24,533 bases of DNA from Acinetobacter sp. (GTDB lineage: Bacteria > Pseudomonadota > Gammaproteobacteria > Pseudomonadales > Moraxellaceae): the NCBI GenBank assembly GCA_030152675.1, contig JASLIY010000241.1, forward strand, positions 1 through 24,533. The letters run 5' to 3'. Below the pieces are notes generated by a model. It saw only the letters and a list, made by a program, of their open reading frames with translations. It made no database searches and had not been told where the DNA came from. Shown here in pieces: positions 14,148 to 24,200 of this stretch; position 1 is the first letter of the stretch; each line of letters opens with the position of its first letter. Made by a program: the position numbers and the translations under genes.

Positions 14148-15181
14148 TTGAAATCGACCCTCAAATAACCTTTGGCTTGCACAGGACCGGCTTGGGGTTT
14201 AATCCCCGTGGCACTCACGGGCCAAGCTTTGATCTTTATTTTAGCGCTCGGGTTATTGTTACTTTGCAGTTTGAAGGGAATATAACTATTGATGTTATTG
14301 GGATTCAGTGGCTTTTCATTTTCATCTGCTACGATAAAGCCCACATCCTTATTATTGGACAAGATGATATTATCATCGGTATCACCCGCTTCAATCCGCA
14401 TGCTGAGCATCGATTCGGCATCAATGTTTTTACAGTTGACGTCCACGCTATTCACTTTCACTTCTGCACCTTGAGGTTTATTGCCTTTGCCAGTACCGGC
14501 AAAGGCTTGAGTGCCAAATGAACCGAAGTTAAAGGTAATGGTGTCGCCTGCATTCAGGGTACAGCTTTGTGGTACCACCATGACGGCATTTAAATTTAAG
14601 GTCACCATGGGCATACCACCTACACCGAGTCCAGTTCCCCCTTGGGTGGCGTATAAACTGGCAATCGGTTGCGTGACAATAAAACTGGCACCGACAAAAC
14701 GGCGTTTAATCCGCAGTCTGAGTTTTGCATGTGATCCTGATGCTGCCGGTGAATTACCACAGCGCATTTCACAATTATTTGAAATGTCCGTAAAAGGCAC
14801 ACCATAAAAAGGCGAGCGACCATTATTGGCATTATAAATGGCGATTTCAGAAGAGACCTGTAAATAGTCATTGCCTGGAATATCAAACCAACTGGTGCCG
14901 TCAGCATCTGTGCCAGCAAAGATTAAACCGGGTGCCTCACGCGCTGACCAAAATGTCGTGGCGCGCACATCACAGCCCCCACCGACTTTATAGCGTCCTG
15001 ACACGGTTTGTTCTTTCCACTCCGTGACATAACCCTCATGGTTTTCTTGCGAATCAAATCTAAAGCTAAATAAATACGGATAAATGGTTTGATCTTCAGT
15101 GGTGCAATAAACTCCTGCCGCCTGTACTGCACTGCCCATCGCCATGAGAGAGATGAAATATAAGGAACGTTTTAAGGACAT
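14144..15181 (-). CDS. Two-domain fimbrial tip adhesin (FimH-like)
   Basis: 345 residues from the ATG at 15181, chosen because AAAGAGAA lies at ribosome-binding distance and the product then opens with a clean signal peptide (MSLKRSLYFISLMAMGSAVQ, cleaved near AQA). The frame is open further upstream, with another ATG at 15238. The mature protein has two parts. Residues 22 to about 190 form a receptor-binding domain with four cysteines (C26, C70, C137, C141). From about 195 there is a pilin domain with C207 in VPQSCTLNAGD and C250 in VDVNCKN, ending in a beta strand (GYLRVDFK). This plan is that of chaperone-usher tip adhesins such as FimH. The ligand is unknown. It starts 64 bp after the usher gene and overlaps the next gene by 4 bp. 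Confidence 0.87.
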   Translation of the reverse strand: MSLKRSLYFISLMAMGSAVQAAGVYCTTEDQTIYPYLFSFRFDSQENHEGYVTEWKEQTVSGRYKVGGGCDVRATTFWSAREAPGLIFAGTDADGTSWFDIPGNDYLQVSSEIAIYNANNGRSPFYGVPFTDISNNCEMRCGNSPAASGSHAKLRLRIKRRFVGASFIVTQPIASLYATQGGTGLGVGGMPMVTLNLNAVMVVPQSCTLNAGDTITFNFGSFGTQAFAGTGKGNKPQGAEVKVNSVDVNCKNIDAESMLSMRIEAGDTDDNIILSNNKDVGFIVADENEKPLNPNNINSYIPFKLQSNNNPSAKIKIKAWPVSATGIKPQAGPVQAKGYLRVDFK

Positions 15182-15245
15182 CGCGATTCTCTTTATATTC
15201 TGTGGAGCAAAAGCTTGAGCATGAGACGACTTAGACATGATTGGC

Positions 15246-17897
15246 TTACTCACATTGCAGGTTAATATTGCGCATTGATGTATCTTGGGCTGGTTTGTCA
15301 CTGGATAAATCATAGCGAGCAGAACATTGTGCATCTGGGCGATCGCCCCAATTCACCACAATATGTCCTTTGAGTGGCAAACCACTTAAATAGGCTTGAC
15401 CTTGTTCGCCAACGATACTCATGACCCCTGAATTTTTTTCCACAATCGAGGCACCAAAGGGCACACTACGTTGTTGATGCTGGATATTGAGCAGTGCACG
15501 GAAGCCGATCTTGGTATCAAAACTGGCTCGGACGATCGCCCCTTGGGTCGGCACCACACTTTTGACGTTATTTAAAATTTCGGTATTGTCGCGCATGGTG
15601 TTGGTGTCCAGTGCCACACGGTTTTTACGGTAGACCGTGGCATATGGCATCACGGCATAACCACGATAATCAGTAGAGACACCAGTTTGGTTTTCGAGCG
15701 CAACATGCACTGCGCCGGGAGCTTGCACCAAGATATTGGTATCACCAAGCGGTTGGCTAAAGGTCACGCCATTCGCATGTGCGAGGATGCCGCCAGAGAG
15801 TTCGTAGTTGACATTATTGTTGCTATTTGAAGATGAATAACCGGCACCGATATTGGCATAAGGGCTTTTATATTGAAACGATGCACTGGCTGCATATTCC
15901 GACACATCATTATAATGTTGCATCAGGGTGTAAGATAAATTGCGGTCTTCCAATAAAGTGCCACTCACCCCAGTTTGCCAAACGTTATTGCCATTGCTGT
16001 TATGTGAGGCATTGGCAGTAATAAAGGTTTGGTCGATCAGGCGTTTTGAATTGGGCTTGGATTTAAAGAACGCACTCATGGGCATGGATAGATTGATCGC
16101 CAGCATTTGATCACGATCGGCCAAGCCCATGGATTCGGTGAGCGACCAAGACAGTGAATAATTCAGGCTGTTCCAGTTATTGGCATAACCGACTTGATAG
16201 TTTTGGTTTTTGAGATTGGTATTCCAGTAGTTTTGGAAATTGCTCGAAATATACAGTGAGCCATAATTGGATAGGCGTTGATTCATATTAAATTGAAAAC
16301 GACCTTTACGGCGATAGTTTAAATTGTAGTAGTCGGTTGGGGTATACAGCGTATGATTGGATTCATTCCATAAGGGATCATCGCTGCCGCCTTCGATATT
16401 TTTATATGCGGCTTCGTCTAAGGTATAAAAGCCCTTGGTTGAATAACGATAACCGAGTAAATGAAAAGTTGTGCCCCAATCATTTAGTGATTTGGCATAT
16501 AAAAAACGATAAGACTGACCGGTATATTTACTGTCATCGACCAGCGTGGTATTGGCGTGTGTACCATCAATTGACAGCGCACCAAAACGGCCGAGATTCT
16601 TCCCCATCCCAGCAGTAAATGCACTGTAATTTTCTGAAAGCTGCGTACCGCCATAGAGCGTCACGCCGTGGGATAAACCGGCCAACAATGTACCTTGAAT
16701 AAAAAATGGATTGTCTTGGGCGGGATGACCACTGCGATAATCTCCCATCAACACATCATATTTAATCCGGCCTTCACGTTGTAATATTGGAATGGTGGAG
16801 TAGGGCACTTGGAAGCTCCGAGTGCTGCCATCTTCTTCCTCAATACTCACCTCAAGGTCACCACTGGACATGGTTGGGCTTAAGTCACTTAAAACAAATG
16901 GCCCTGGTGGGACTTGGGTTTGATAGACCACATAGCCATTTTGTTTGACCGAGATCCGTGCACGCGAGTTGGCGATGCCACGAACGGTCGGGGCAAAACC
17001 TTGTAGCGTATCTGGGTACATTTGTTCTGAGCTATAGAGGCGAATACCCCGAAAACCTAAACTGTCATAGACCGCCGAAGAGCTGTGACTGTCGCCGATG
17101 ACCAATTCACTTTTTAAAGGGATAATCGCACGCTGGGCATAACTACTGATACTCGACCATTCATTATGCTCTTGGTCTTGATTGCGATTATGCACCCAAG
17201 AGCTATTGTTTCTAAATCGCCAAGCCCCGAGATTAATCCCAGAATTGAGCAATAAAAATTGGTTCTCACCCTGATCGTCATGATTGCCGGTAAAACTATA
17301 GTTCAGTGACACGGCATTGATGCCATGATCCCATTCAGAAACTGGAATATAACCTTTGACTTGATTGGATAACCACGCTTGTGGAATATGAATATCGAGG
17401 CGTTGGTTATTAAAGTTAAAGCTCACGCTCGCTTCAGGGATTAAGTCCGTCAGAAATACACAGCCAGCCTGATTGGCAGCCTGAGTCAGTTTATCGGCGC
17501 TGATATTAAATTGTTTTAAAAGCTCATCATTGAGGCAGGGGATTAAACCACTAGATGCTTCGGGATTTTTACCGGCGTCGACAAACTCAATATCTTGAGA
17601 CAGCACAAACTGATCATTCACGTAAATATCAGAATAATATTGCCCGGCTTGTTGTTTACCTTCCTCAAAGCGTTTTAGATCCGCGACATCGGCAACATCT
17701 TCAGATAAAAAAGCTGGGTTAAAATAAGTATCAGCCATCGCAGGAGATGACAGCATCAGCATCGCAAGGGTTAAAACTTTTAGACGATAAACTGTAGCAG
17801 CCTGACGCATTGCTGTTGCATCATCATGCTGATATTTACTGCGCTGTAGAATATGCATGCCACTGCGCTGTTGAGCTGTGTGATACATCTTTTTCAT
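15246..17897 (-). CDS. Fimbrial outer-membrane usher
   Basis: An 883-residue usher (FimD/PapC family, usual length 800-880), the outer-membrane pore that recruits chaperone-subunit complexes and threads the growing pilus. The long signal region of about 55 residues resembles that of FimD; ATGs at 17888, 17858 and 17810 are alternative starts, the last giving a compact signal peptide. The mature N-terminus begins DTYFNPAFLSEDVADVADL, the typical chaperone-binding segment. It is followed by the beta-barrel, the plug region with ANSRARISVKQNGYVVYQ and PPGPFVLSDL, and C-terminal domains ending with a cysteine pair (DAQCSARYDL and NINLQCE). It begins 19 bp after the chaperone stop. Confidence 0.96.
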   Translation of the reverse strand: MKKMYHTAQQRSGMHILQRSKYQHDDATAMRQAATVYRLKVLTLAMLMLSSPAMADTYFNPAFLSEDVADVADLKRFEEGKQQAGQYYSDIYVNDQFVLSQDIEFVDAGKNPEASSGLIPCLNDELLKQFNISADKLTQAANQAGCVFLTDLIPEASVSFNFNNQRLDIHIPQAWLSNQVKGYIPVSEWDHGINAVSLNYSFTGNHDDQGENQFLLLNSGINLGAWRFRNNSSWVHNRNQDQEHNEWSSISSYAQRAIIPLKSELVIGDSHSSSAVYDSLGFRGIRLYSSEQMYPDTLQGFAPTVRGIANSRARISVKQNGYVVYQTQVPPGPFVLSDLSPTMSSGDLEVSIEEEDGSTRSFQVPYSTIPILQREGRIKYDVLMGDYRSGHPAQDNPFFIQGTLLAGLSHGVTLYGGTQLSENYSAFTAGMGKNLGRFGALSIDGTHANTTLVDDSKYTGQSYRFLYAKSLNDWGTTFHLLGYRYSTKGFYTLDEAAYKNIEGGSDDPLWNESNHTLYTPTDYYNLNYRRKGRFQFNMNQRLSNYGSLYISSNFQNYWNTNLKNQNYQVGYANNWNSLNYSLSWSLTESMGLADRDQMLAINLSMPMSAFFKSKPNSKRLIDQTFITANASHNSNGNNVWQTGVSGTLLEDRNLSYTLMQHYNDVSEYAASASFQYKSPYANIGAGYSSSNSNNNVNYELSGGILAHANGVTFSQPLGDTNILVQAPGAVHVALENQTGVSTDYRGYAVMPYATVYRKNRVALDTNTMRDNTEILNNVKSVVPTQGAIVRASFDTKIGFRALLNIQHQQRSVPFGASIVEKNSGVMSIVGEQGQAYLSGLPLKGHIVVNWGDRPDAQCSARYDLSSDKPAQDTSMRNINLQCE

Positions 17898-17916
17898 ACC
17901 GCTGCCAAACCTTAAG

Positions 17917-18609
17917 TTAGTTAATTGGTTTAATTAAAACTTCAGAGAGTGCGCCGTAATCATTAATGTACTGAAAGTGAATATCACTGCCTTTGGATGC
18001 GGTTTTAATTTCCGCTGAGCTTTTAGGTGCAACCATGATGCTGTCCATTTTTGCCTGACCGGAACTAATATGCACCAAGGTCATATAATAGGGACTTGGA
18101 TTGGTCACTTGAATACCCGCACTCGATGGTTTAAATGTCAGGAGTTTGGATGCTTCTTCAACATCGATATTGAGTTTTTGTGGACGAACAAATAATTTGA
18201 TGCGTGATAAAATCGCCAGTTGTAAGACGTTTTTACCTTCAATATTTTGTTTGTCGATCGCTGGAATGGCTTTGACATTCAAGTAAAACAGAGATTCTTG
18301 ATCGGTGGGTAAATCAGGACCGACATACATGATTCGTAAGGTATTTTCTGTTTTAGGCTCATTCACAAACAACGGTGGCGTGACGATAAAGTTTTTGGTT
18401 TTGACTTCATTGGCATCATCTACCCATGCATTAATCAGATAACGCTGTTTGGAGCTACTATTTTGAATCGGGAGAGAAGTTTGTTTGTCCCCAAGAGAAT
18501 AAATGACCCGTGTCGCACCCAGCGCAATACCCCCTTGCGCATATAGATGACTTGAAAATATAAATAAAATGAACATGAAACATAAGCGGTTGAGATTTGA
18601 GCTAAACAT
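17917..18609 (-). CDS. Periplasmic fimbrial chaperone (PapD-like)
   Basis: 230 residues from the ATG at 18609, which has GGTGA at good spacing; a longer start at 18630 is possible. A signal peptide (MFSSNLNRL then a hydrophobic core, ending LYAQ) is followed by two immunoglobulin-like domains. PapD-family residues are present: the arginine in GATRVIYS (PapD R8), NAWVDD, the F-VTPPLF-EP stretch, LRIMYVG, ESLFYLNVKAIP and the lysine in SRIKLFVRP (PapD K112) that anchor pilin C-termini. It folds pilins in the periplasm and delivers them to the usher. The gene lies 353 bp after the major pilin gene and 19 bp before the usher. Confidence 0.95.
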   Translation of the reverse strand: MFSSNLNRLCFMFILFIFSSHLYAQGGIALGATRVIYSLGDKQTSLPIQNSSSKQRYLINAWVDDANEVKTKNFIVTPPLFVNEPKTENTLRIMYVGPDLPTDQESLFYLNVKAIPAIDKQNIEGKNVLQLAILSRIKLFVRPQKLNIDVEEASKLLTFKPSSAGIQVTNPSPYYMTLVHISSGQAKMDSIMVAPKSSAEIKTASKGSDIHFQYINDYGALSEVLIKPIN

Positions 18610-18962
18610 ATATTCACCACGCCTTTTCAATAAAAATGATTAAACTCATTTATAAACCATCATAAAAGTTGATTTTTCTATTTATATTGAAACTCGATTA
18701 AAACAAAAACTAAAACACTATCTAAAACAGTCGCAGAGCGAAAATGTACAACGGAATGTTCAAAATATTCCTGAGTAAGGATCAAATTTATACAACCACG
18801 AAAACCACATCAGCTAAAAGGATAATCTAACTTTGCGGTTTTAAAACGTTCGCCATGGATGTGGGCGAAACGATACAACATAAAAAGTACTTTGCTCGGA
18901 ATTGCTGTTTTGAATAGGAAATCTCTTCCCTGAGATCAAATCATAGTTCCCTTACAGTACGA
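18610..18962 (-). other. Gap between major pilin and chaperone genes
   Basis: The 353 bp hold no convincing gene. They contain the stem TTCGCC/GGCGAA at 18849-18869 and, near the pilin stop, a weak ATCTC/GAGAT stem. The chaperone-proximal part is very AT-rich (several AAAAC words near 18700-18730) and includes TATAAA on the minus strand, but no well-spaced -35 box. The gap probably lowers expression of the assembly genes relative to the pilin. Confidence 0.5.
18846..18872 (-). terminator. Possible attenuating hairpin after the major pilin gene
   Basis: On the minus strand TTCGCC and GGCGAA form a 6-bp stem with a 9-base loop, extendable with a bulge by CGTT/AACG, and CGTTTT follows. This could act as a partial terminator or as a 3' barrier that stabilises the pilin message. 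It is weaker than the other terminators in this window. Confidence 0.4.
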
Positions 18963-19520
18963 TTATTCGTAGCGAACTAAGAATGTTGCGTCTGCATTTG
19001 CTTGACCAGCCGTAACGGTCGCAGCTGTTGATTTATAACGTGCCAAGAAGTTAAAGGTGTTGTCACCAACAATCAGTGCTTGAGCAGTTGAGTAGTCACC
19101 ATTTGGAGACAAAACTTTATTTTTTGAGTCTAAGATTTCAATACCAACACCTGTGGCAGCTTTGCTGTTACCACCTGAATTTACAGAGAATAAAGTGCTG
19201 TCAACGCTGTCTGCTAGGCCATTGAAACCAATTTGTGCAGTTTTAGAAACTTCTGGATCGCAATCGGTGAGTTTGATATCAAACGGAATGTTGGTGGTGT
19301 TTTGTGCTGCTGCAGTTAAAGATGCAGTACGGTATTGACCGAGTTCAACCACTTTATTTTCGCTTTCTAAGCTCACCGCACATGCTGCATTGACAAATTT
19401 ACCGGTGAATTGAATGTTGCCGCCATTCACGATGTTCACGACTGGCTCATCAGCATGTGCCAAAGTTGTAAATAGACCCAAAGAGGTTAAAGAGGTTAAT
19501 ACTAAAGATTTGATTTTCAT
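18963..19520 (-). CDS. Major fimbrial subunit (type-1-like pilin)
   Basis: A 185-residue pilin. Residues 1-23 are the signal peptide (MKIKSLVLTSLTSLGLFTT, cleaved after AHA). The mature N-terminus (DEPVVNIVNGGNIQFTGKFV) carries the donor strand that completes the fold of the next subunit. Cysteines C47 (NAACAVS) and C87 (LTDCDPE) form the conserved disulfide, and the C-terminus AGQANADATFLVRYE has the penultimate tyrosine that the chaperone holds. It is first in the operon, with its own promoter and a good ribosome-binding site (GGTGAAAAC before ATG), as expected for the most abundant subunit. The last pilin gene of the operon shares its AGQA-ADAT ending, so the two probably arose by duplication. 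Confidence 0.95.
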   Translation of the reverse strand: MKIKSLVLTSLTSLGLFTTLAHADEPVVNIVNGGNIQFTGKFVNAACAVSLESENKVVELGQYRTASLTAAAQNTTNIPFDIKLTDCDPEVSKTAQIGFNGLADSVDSTLFSVNSGGNSKAATGVGIEILDSKNKVLSPNGDYSTAQALIVGDNTFNFLARYKSTAATVTAGQANADATFLVRYE

Positions 19521-19597
19521 GTTTTCACCATTTAGTTAATTGCGAAGTCAGACAGGCTTTTTTTGCTAAAGAAATGAGCACATTGCATATAACTTAA

Positions 19598-19625
19598 ATT
19601 ACAGTAAAAAATAATTGTATGTAAA
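19598..19625 (-). promoter_or_regulatory. Promoter of the fimbrial operon
   Basis: On the minus strand TTTACA (19625-19620) and TGTAAT (19603-19598) each match the sigma-70 consensus at 5/6 and are 16 bp apart. The transcript would start near 19591, giving a leader of about 70 nt before the pilin ATG. Confidence 0.55.
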
Positions 19626-20335
19626 GTGATCTTTTCTAAAGAGGGTGCATTATATGAGTTTGAAATGACGAGTCTATTACGTAATGTGAATTAGTGTTGT
19701 GGTTTTGTATAAGATGTAATCTTTTGTATATCACTATTTTAGAGTTTTTACTTTAACAATTGATTGGTAAAACCTCTAATTTTTGCGAAAAGTAATGCTG
19801 GCGGTCAATCTGTGTGCTTGTTACTCCTCAATTATTTTTCAGACTAAAATACTGGGTTTTGAATAACCATTCTAAATATTTTTCTTTTTTTTACAGAGCA
19901 AAAATTACATGGTTTTGATTTTGCTGTGGGGTAACTATTTATCACTTGCATTTGTATTTAGTTTTAGGCTAAGCAAAAGTGATGGATCAGCATCTGAATG
20001 AGACGTTTTGACTTTAAAATCTGAGCATCCAATATTTATGCATGGGATGATGTCGGATAGATGATAAATCGATAGGCTGTTTATTTTTTGCGCCAAATGT
20101 CGATGCATTGGTGCTTTGAGTGGATTTATACTGCACTCTGCTTGAGTGCGGTGATGATTTTCGGGATTGATTTTGTACTGTGTTGAGCGACTTTAATGAG
20201 GTTACAGCGCTTTGCTCAGATCGATGCGTGTGGATCACGAAGCTCCTGCGAGTATTGCATCTTTCGCAGCGGATGCTGACGGTTATCTTAGGCAAAAAGC
20301 AGGCGATTGAGAGAAGCTGAACGCCCAATAAATGG

Positions 20336-20539
20336 GTGGCGTTGTGGCAGGGGGATTTGGGCGAAACTTTTGCTGAACTTGGATCGGAATCGCGCTATTC
20401 GCTGATAGGATTGATGCTCAACAAGGCTGAATGGCGATGTATTTTGTTTTTGGGTATTGAAGCTAAAACCATATTAAATGGTTATGCCTGGGATGTGGCT
20501 CAGGCACTTCGTGATGAGACTGGGTCTCGCGCCGTGTGA
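20336..20539 (+). CDS. Doubtful small open frame upstream of deformylase
   Basis: A 67-codon frame from GTG with a fairly natural amino acid mix (GETFAELGSESRYSLIGLML, later NGYAWDVAQALRDETG). I recognise no family. No ribosome-binding site precedes the GTG, and the frame is closed by a stop six codons upstream. It could be a small gene, the tail of a decayed gene or chance. It is listed because the surrounding kilobase is otherwise empty. Confidence 0.2.
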   Translation: MALWQGDLGETFAELGSESRYSLIGLMLNKAEWRCILFLGIEAKTILNGYAWDVAQALRDETGSRAV

Positions 20540-20638
20540 TGATAGAGATCGGGTGAAAATAAGACAGATACGCATCTTGATGTGAAGCAGCATTACAGTA
20601 TTGCTGTTTAGGTGTGTGATATAGATAAGGAGGTTTTT

Positions 20639-21130
20639 ATGCCGAAAGGTTTGGCGCGTCTCAGTGTGGCACAGCAAGGTGAACAGGTGCTTGGGATCAA
20701 GGCTGCACCTGTTACAGATGAAGAGTTGGGAAGTGAATGGCTGGCACAGTTTAGTCAGGCTTTATATGCAACCATGCTGGAGCGCAATGGTGTGGGGATT
20801 GCCGCACCGCAAGTGTATTTGTCGAAACGGATGATTATTGTCGCCTCACGGCCGAACCCACGCTATCCGGATGCGCCTGAGATGAAAGCGGTGTTAATGA
20901 TTAATCCTGAAATCATCGCGATGTCTTCAGAACATTGTGTCGGAGAAGAGGGCTGTTTGAGTGTGCCCAATCAACGTGGCATGGTGCGGCGCGCAGAAAG
21001 CATTACAGTGCGTTATCAGACTTTGACCGGTAAGCAGATCGAAAGCCGCTATTACGGCTTTCCTGCACGTATTGTGCAGCATGAAGTCGACCACTTGAAT
21101 GGGATCTTGTTTGTTGAGCGCTTAATTTAA
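20639..21130 (+). CDS. def: Peptide deformylase
   Basis: A 163-residue metal-dependent hydrolase that removes the formyl group from the initiator methionine of new proteins. All three signatures are intact: GVGIAAPQ (51-58), EGCLS (104-108) with metal ligand C106, and HEVDH (148-152) with ligands H148 and H152 and catalytic E149. A strong AAGGAGG precedes the ATG at 20639, so I prefer this start to an earlier in-frame ATG at 20612. Unlike the common def-fmt arrangement, no methionyl-tRNA formyltransferase gene is adjacent. This may therefore be a second deformylase of the genome, which cannot be judged from the window alone. Confidence 0.95.
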   Translation: MPKGLARLSVAQQGEQVLGIKAAPVTDEELGSEWLAQFSQALYATMLERNGVGIAAPQVYLSKRMIIVASRPNPRYPDAPEMKAVLMINPEIIAMSSEHCVGEEGCLSVPNQRGMVRRAESITVRYQTLTGKQIESRYYGFPARIVQHEVDHLNGILFVERLI

Positions 21131-21164
21131 CGCTTTTTTATCAATATTTAATCAATTTTTATTA

Positions 21165-21199
21165 AAAGCCCTCATCGCAAGTCTGCTGATGAGGGCTTT
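21165..21199. terminator. Bidirectional terminator between def and metH
   Basis: AAAGCCCTCATC and GATGAGGGCTTT form a perfect 12-bp stem with an 11-base loop. T-rich sequence follows on both strands, so it can stop both def (plus) and metH (minus). Confidence 0.9.
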
Positions 21200-21225
21200 A
21201 TGTTTAAATGCTGCTTGAGTTCGAA

Positions 21226-24200
21226 TTAGTTGATCGAATCATCTAAGTTTGGCGCAAGCCAACGTTTGGCAACATCCAAACTCCAGTTTTTACGTTGCGC
21301 ATAATCCTCAAGTTGGTCCAGTGAGATCTTACCCACGTTAAAATACTCGGACTGTGGATTGCTGTAATAAAAACCACTGACGCTTGAAGGCGGCCACATG
21401 GCGTAACTGCTGGTGAGCTGCGTGCCGATCTTGTCTGTTGAACCTAACCAATCAAAGAGCACTGCTTTTTCAGAGTGTTCAGGGCAGGCCGGGTAGCCCG
21501 GCGCTGGACGAATCCCGACATATTTCTCTTTGATCAGTTCTTCATTGCTCAACTGTTCATCGGCTTGATAACCCCAGAACTCTTTACGAATCCGTTCATG
21601 CAGATGTTCTGCAAAGGCTTCAGCAAAGCGATCGCCTAAAGACTGCGCCAAGATCGCAGAGTAATCATCTCCTTGGGCTTTGTATTCATGTGCCATTTCT
21701 TCAGCACCGAAGATCGAAACGGTAAAGCCACCGAGATAATCTTGGCCTTGCTCCGCGTTGGCGACAAAGTCAGCCAATGAGAAGTTGGCTTTGCCGGTGA
21801 CTTTATCTGACTGCTGACGGATATGTTCAAAGCGATGGGTTGGATCTTGACGCGATTCATCCGCGTAGACCGCAACACTGTCTGCAGCAACGCGCTGGGC
21901 AGGATAGATGCCAAACACAGCGCGTGCATCAAAGCGTTTGTTGTCGATAATTTCTTTGAGCATGGCTTGGGCTTGTTGATACAAGTCGCGTGCCGCTTCA
22001 CCGACGATCTCATCTTCTAAGATGCGAGGGAATTTGCCCGCCAAGCTCCATGAGATAAAGAATGGTGTCCAGTCAAAATACGGCAATAAGGTTTCAAGCG
22101 GATATTCGGTGAAGACTTCAATGCCTTGCATATTCGGTTTAACAGGTGGATGGAGTGTCCAATCCACTTTTAAACCATTTTCAATCGATTCGGCATAACT
22201 GAGTTTGGCTGCTTTGGGTTGTTTGTTGGCGATACGTTCACGTACTTTGGCATATTCAGCACGATGCTCAGCCACAAACTTCGGTTTCATTTCAGCAGAG
22301 AGCAGGGTGGTGGCGACCCCCACCGCACGTGAGGCATCGGCCACATAGATTACGGCATCATTCGAGTATTGTGGGTCGATCTTCACTGCAGTATGTGCTT
22401 TGGAAGTGGTTGCACCACCGATTAATAGCGGAACATGAAAACCTTTACGCTGCATCTCTTTGGCAACAAAAACCATTTCATCGAGTGATGGTGTGATTAA
22501 GCCTGACAAGCCGATGATATCGACTTTTTCATCGATCGCCGTTTGTAGGATCTTCTCAGCCGGTACCATGACCCCGAGATCGACGATGTCATAGCCATTA
22601 CAGCCGAGTACCACGCCGACGATGTTTTTACCGATATCGTGTACGTCACCTTTGACGGTGGCCATCAACACTTTACCTTTAGACTGGCTGCCGGTTTTTT
22701 CGGCTTCGATGTAGGGATTCAACCAGGCCACTGCTTGCTTCATCACACGTGCAGACTTGACCACCTGCGGCAAAAACATTTTACCGGCACCAAATAAGTC
22801 ACCGACCACGTTCATGCCATCCATGAGCGGGCCTTCGATCACATCGAGTGGACGCTTGGCTTGGAGTCGCGCTTCTTCGGTATCGATATCGATAAAGCTG
22901 GTAATTCCTTTGACCAAGGCATATTCGAGACGCTTTTCAACGCTCTCATTACGCCATTCCAAGTTCTCAACCGTTTTTTGTGCTGCACTTTGACCGCGAT
23001 ATTGTTCTGCGACCTCAAGGAGTTTTTCTGTGGCATCTTGGCCGGTTTCACCTTGGTTTTGGTTGAGGATCACATCTTCAACCGCATCCTTAAGCGCTTT
23101 AGGAATATCATCATACAGCGCCAATTGGCCAGCATTGACGATCCCCATGGTCATGCCTTGCTTGATCGCATAGTACAAGAACACTGCATGAATGGCTTCA
23201 CGTACGGGTTCATTGCCACGGAAGGAGAAGGAAACGTTGGACACTCCACCAGAAATCATCGCATGCGGTAGATTTTGTTTGATCCAACCCGTGGCTTCGA
23301 TAAAGTCGACCGCATAGTTATTGTGTTCTTCGATCCCGGTCGCAACCGCAAAGACGTTCGGGTCAAAGATGATGTCTTCGGCAGGATAGCCGACATCATT
23401 GACCAAGACGTCATAAGAGCGCTTACAGATTTCACGTTTACGCGCAGCCGTATCGGCTTGACCGGTTTCATCAAAGGCCATCACGATGATCGCCGCACCA
23501 TATTGGCGGCAGAGACGTGCTTTATGCACAAACTCGTCATAGCCTTCTTTGAGTGAAATCGAGTTGACGATCGATTTACCTTGTACGCATTTGAGCCCTG
23601 CTTCGATGATCTCCCATTTTGAGGAGTCAATCATGATCGGTACACGTGAGATATCAGGTTCAGAGGCGACCAGATTGAGGAAATGCACCATCGCACCTTG
23701 TGAATCCAACATGCCTTCATCCATGTTGATGTCGATGACTTGGGCACCATTTTCAACCTGTTGGCGTGCGACATCGAGGGCTTCAGCAAAGTTTTCTTCA
23801 CGGATTAAGCGTAGGAATTTTTTTGAACCGGTGACGTTGGTTCGTTCACCAACGTTGACGAAGAGTGAGTTGTCATCAATATTAAAAGCTTCGAGACCAC
23901 TTAAACGACAAGCCGGCTTGATCTCTGGAATCTGGCGCGGCTTGATGTCTTTGACGGCTTCATAGATGGCACGAATATGATCTGGCGTGGTGCCGCAACA
24001 ACCGCCGGTGATATTGATCAAACCACTTTCTGCAAATTCTTTTAAGAAGGCTGCGGTTTGTTCTGGGGTTTCATCGTAGCCACCGAAAGCATTCGGTAGA
24101 CCCGCATTGGGATGAGCAGAAACAAAGACTTCAGCAACATCGGCAATGGTTTTGACATGCGGACGCATCGCATCTGCACCGAGTGCACAGTTAAAGCCGA

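Larger units (their letters stand above)
19521..20638. other. 1.1-kb region without a convincing gene
   Basis: From the pilin start to the deformylase start there are 1118 bp. The first 450 bp are very AT-rich and hold the fimbrial promoter at 19598-19625. From about 20000 the base composition is more like coding DNA, but only short frames are open and none has a good ribosome-binding site. A small stem GCACTC/GAGTGC lies at 20133-20149. No inverted repeat pair of the fimS switch type, tRNA or insertion sequence was seen. It may be a long regulatory region plus the remains of a lost gene. Confidence 0.5.

Noticed and set aside
19521-19990. Possible fimS-like invertible promoter element
   Set aside because: I found no matching inverted-repeat pair flanking the promoter and no fimB/fimE-type recombinase gene in the window.
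20014-20328. 104-codon minus-strand frame
   Set aside because: The product is Ser/Arg/Gln-rich with no hydrophobic core pattern, no ribosome-binding site and no recognisable family; it looks like chance.
22861-23965. Plus-strand open frames of 136 and 138 codons (22861-23271 and 23549-23965)
   Set aside because: Both are mirror frames of the strongly conserved metH coding sequence.
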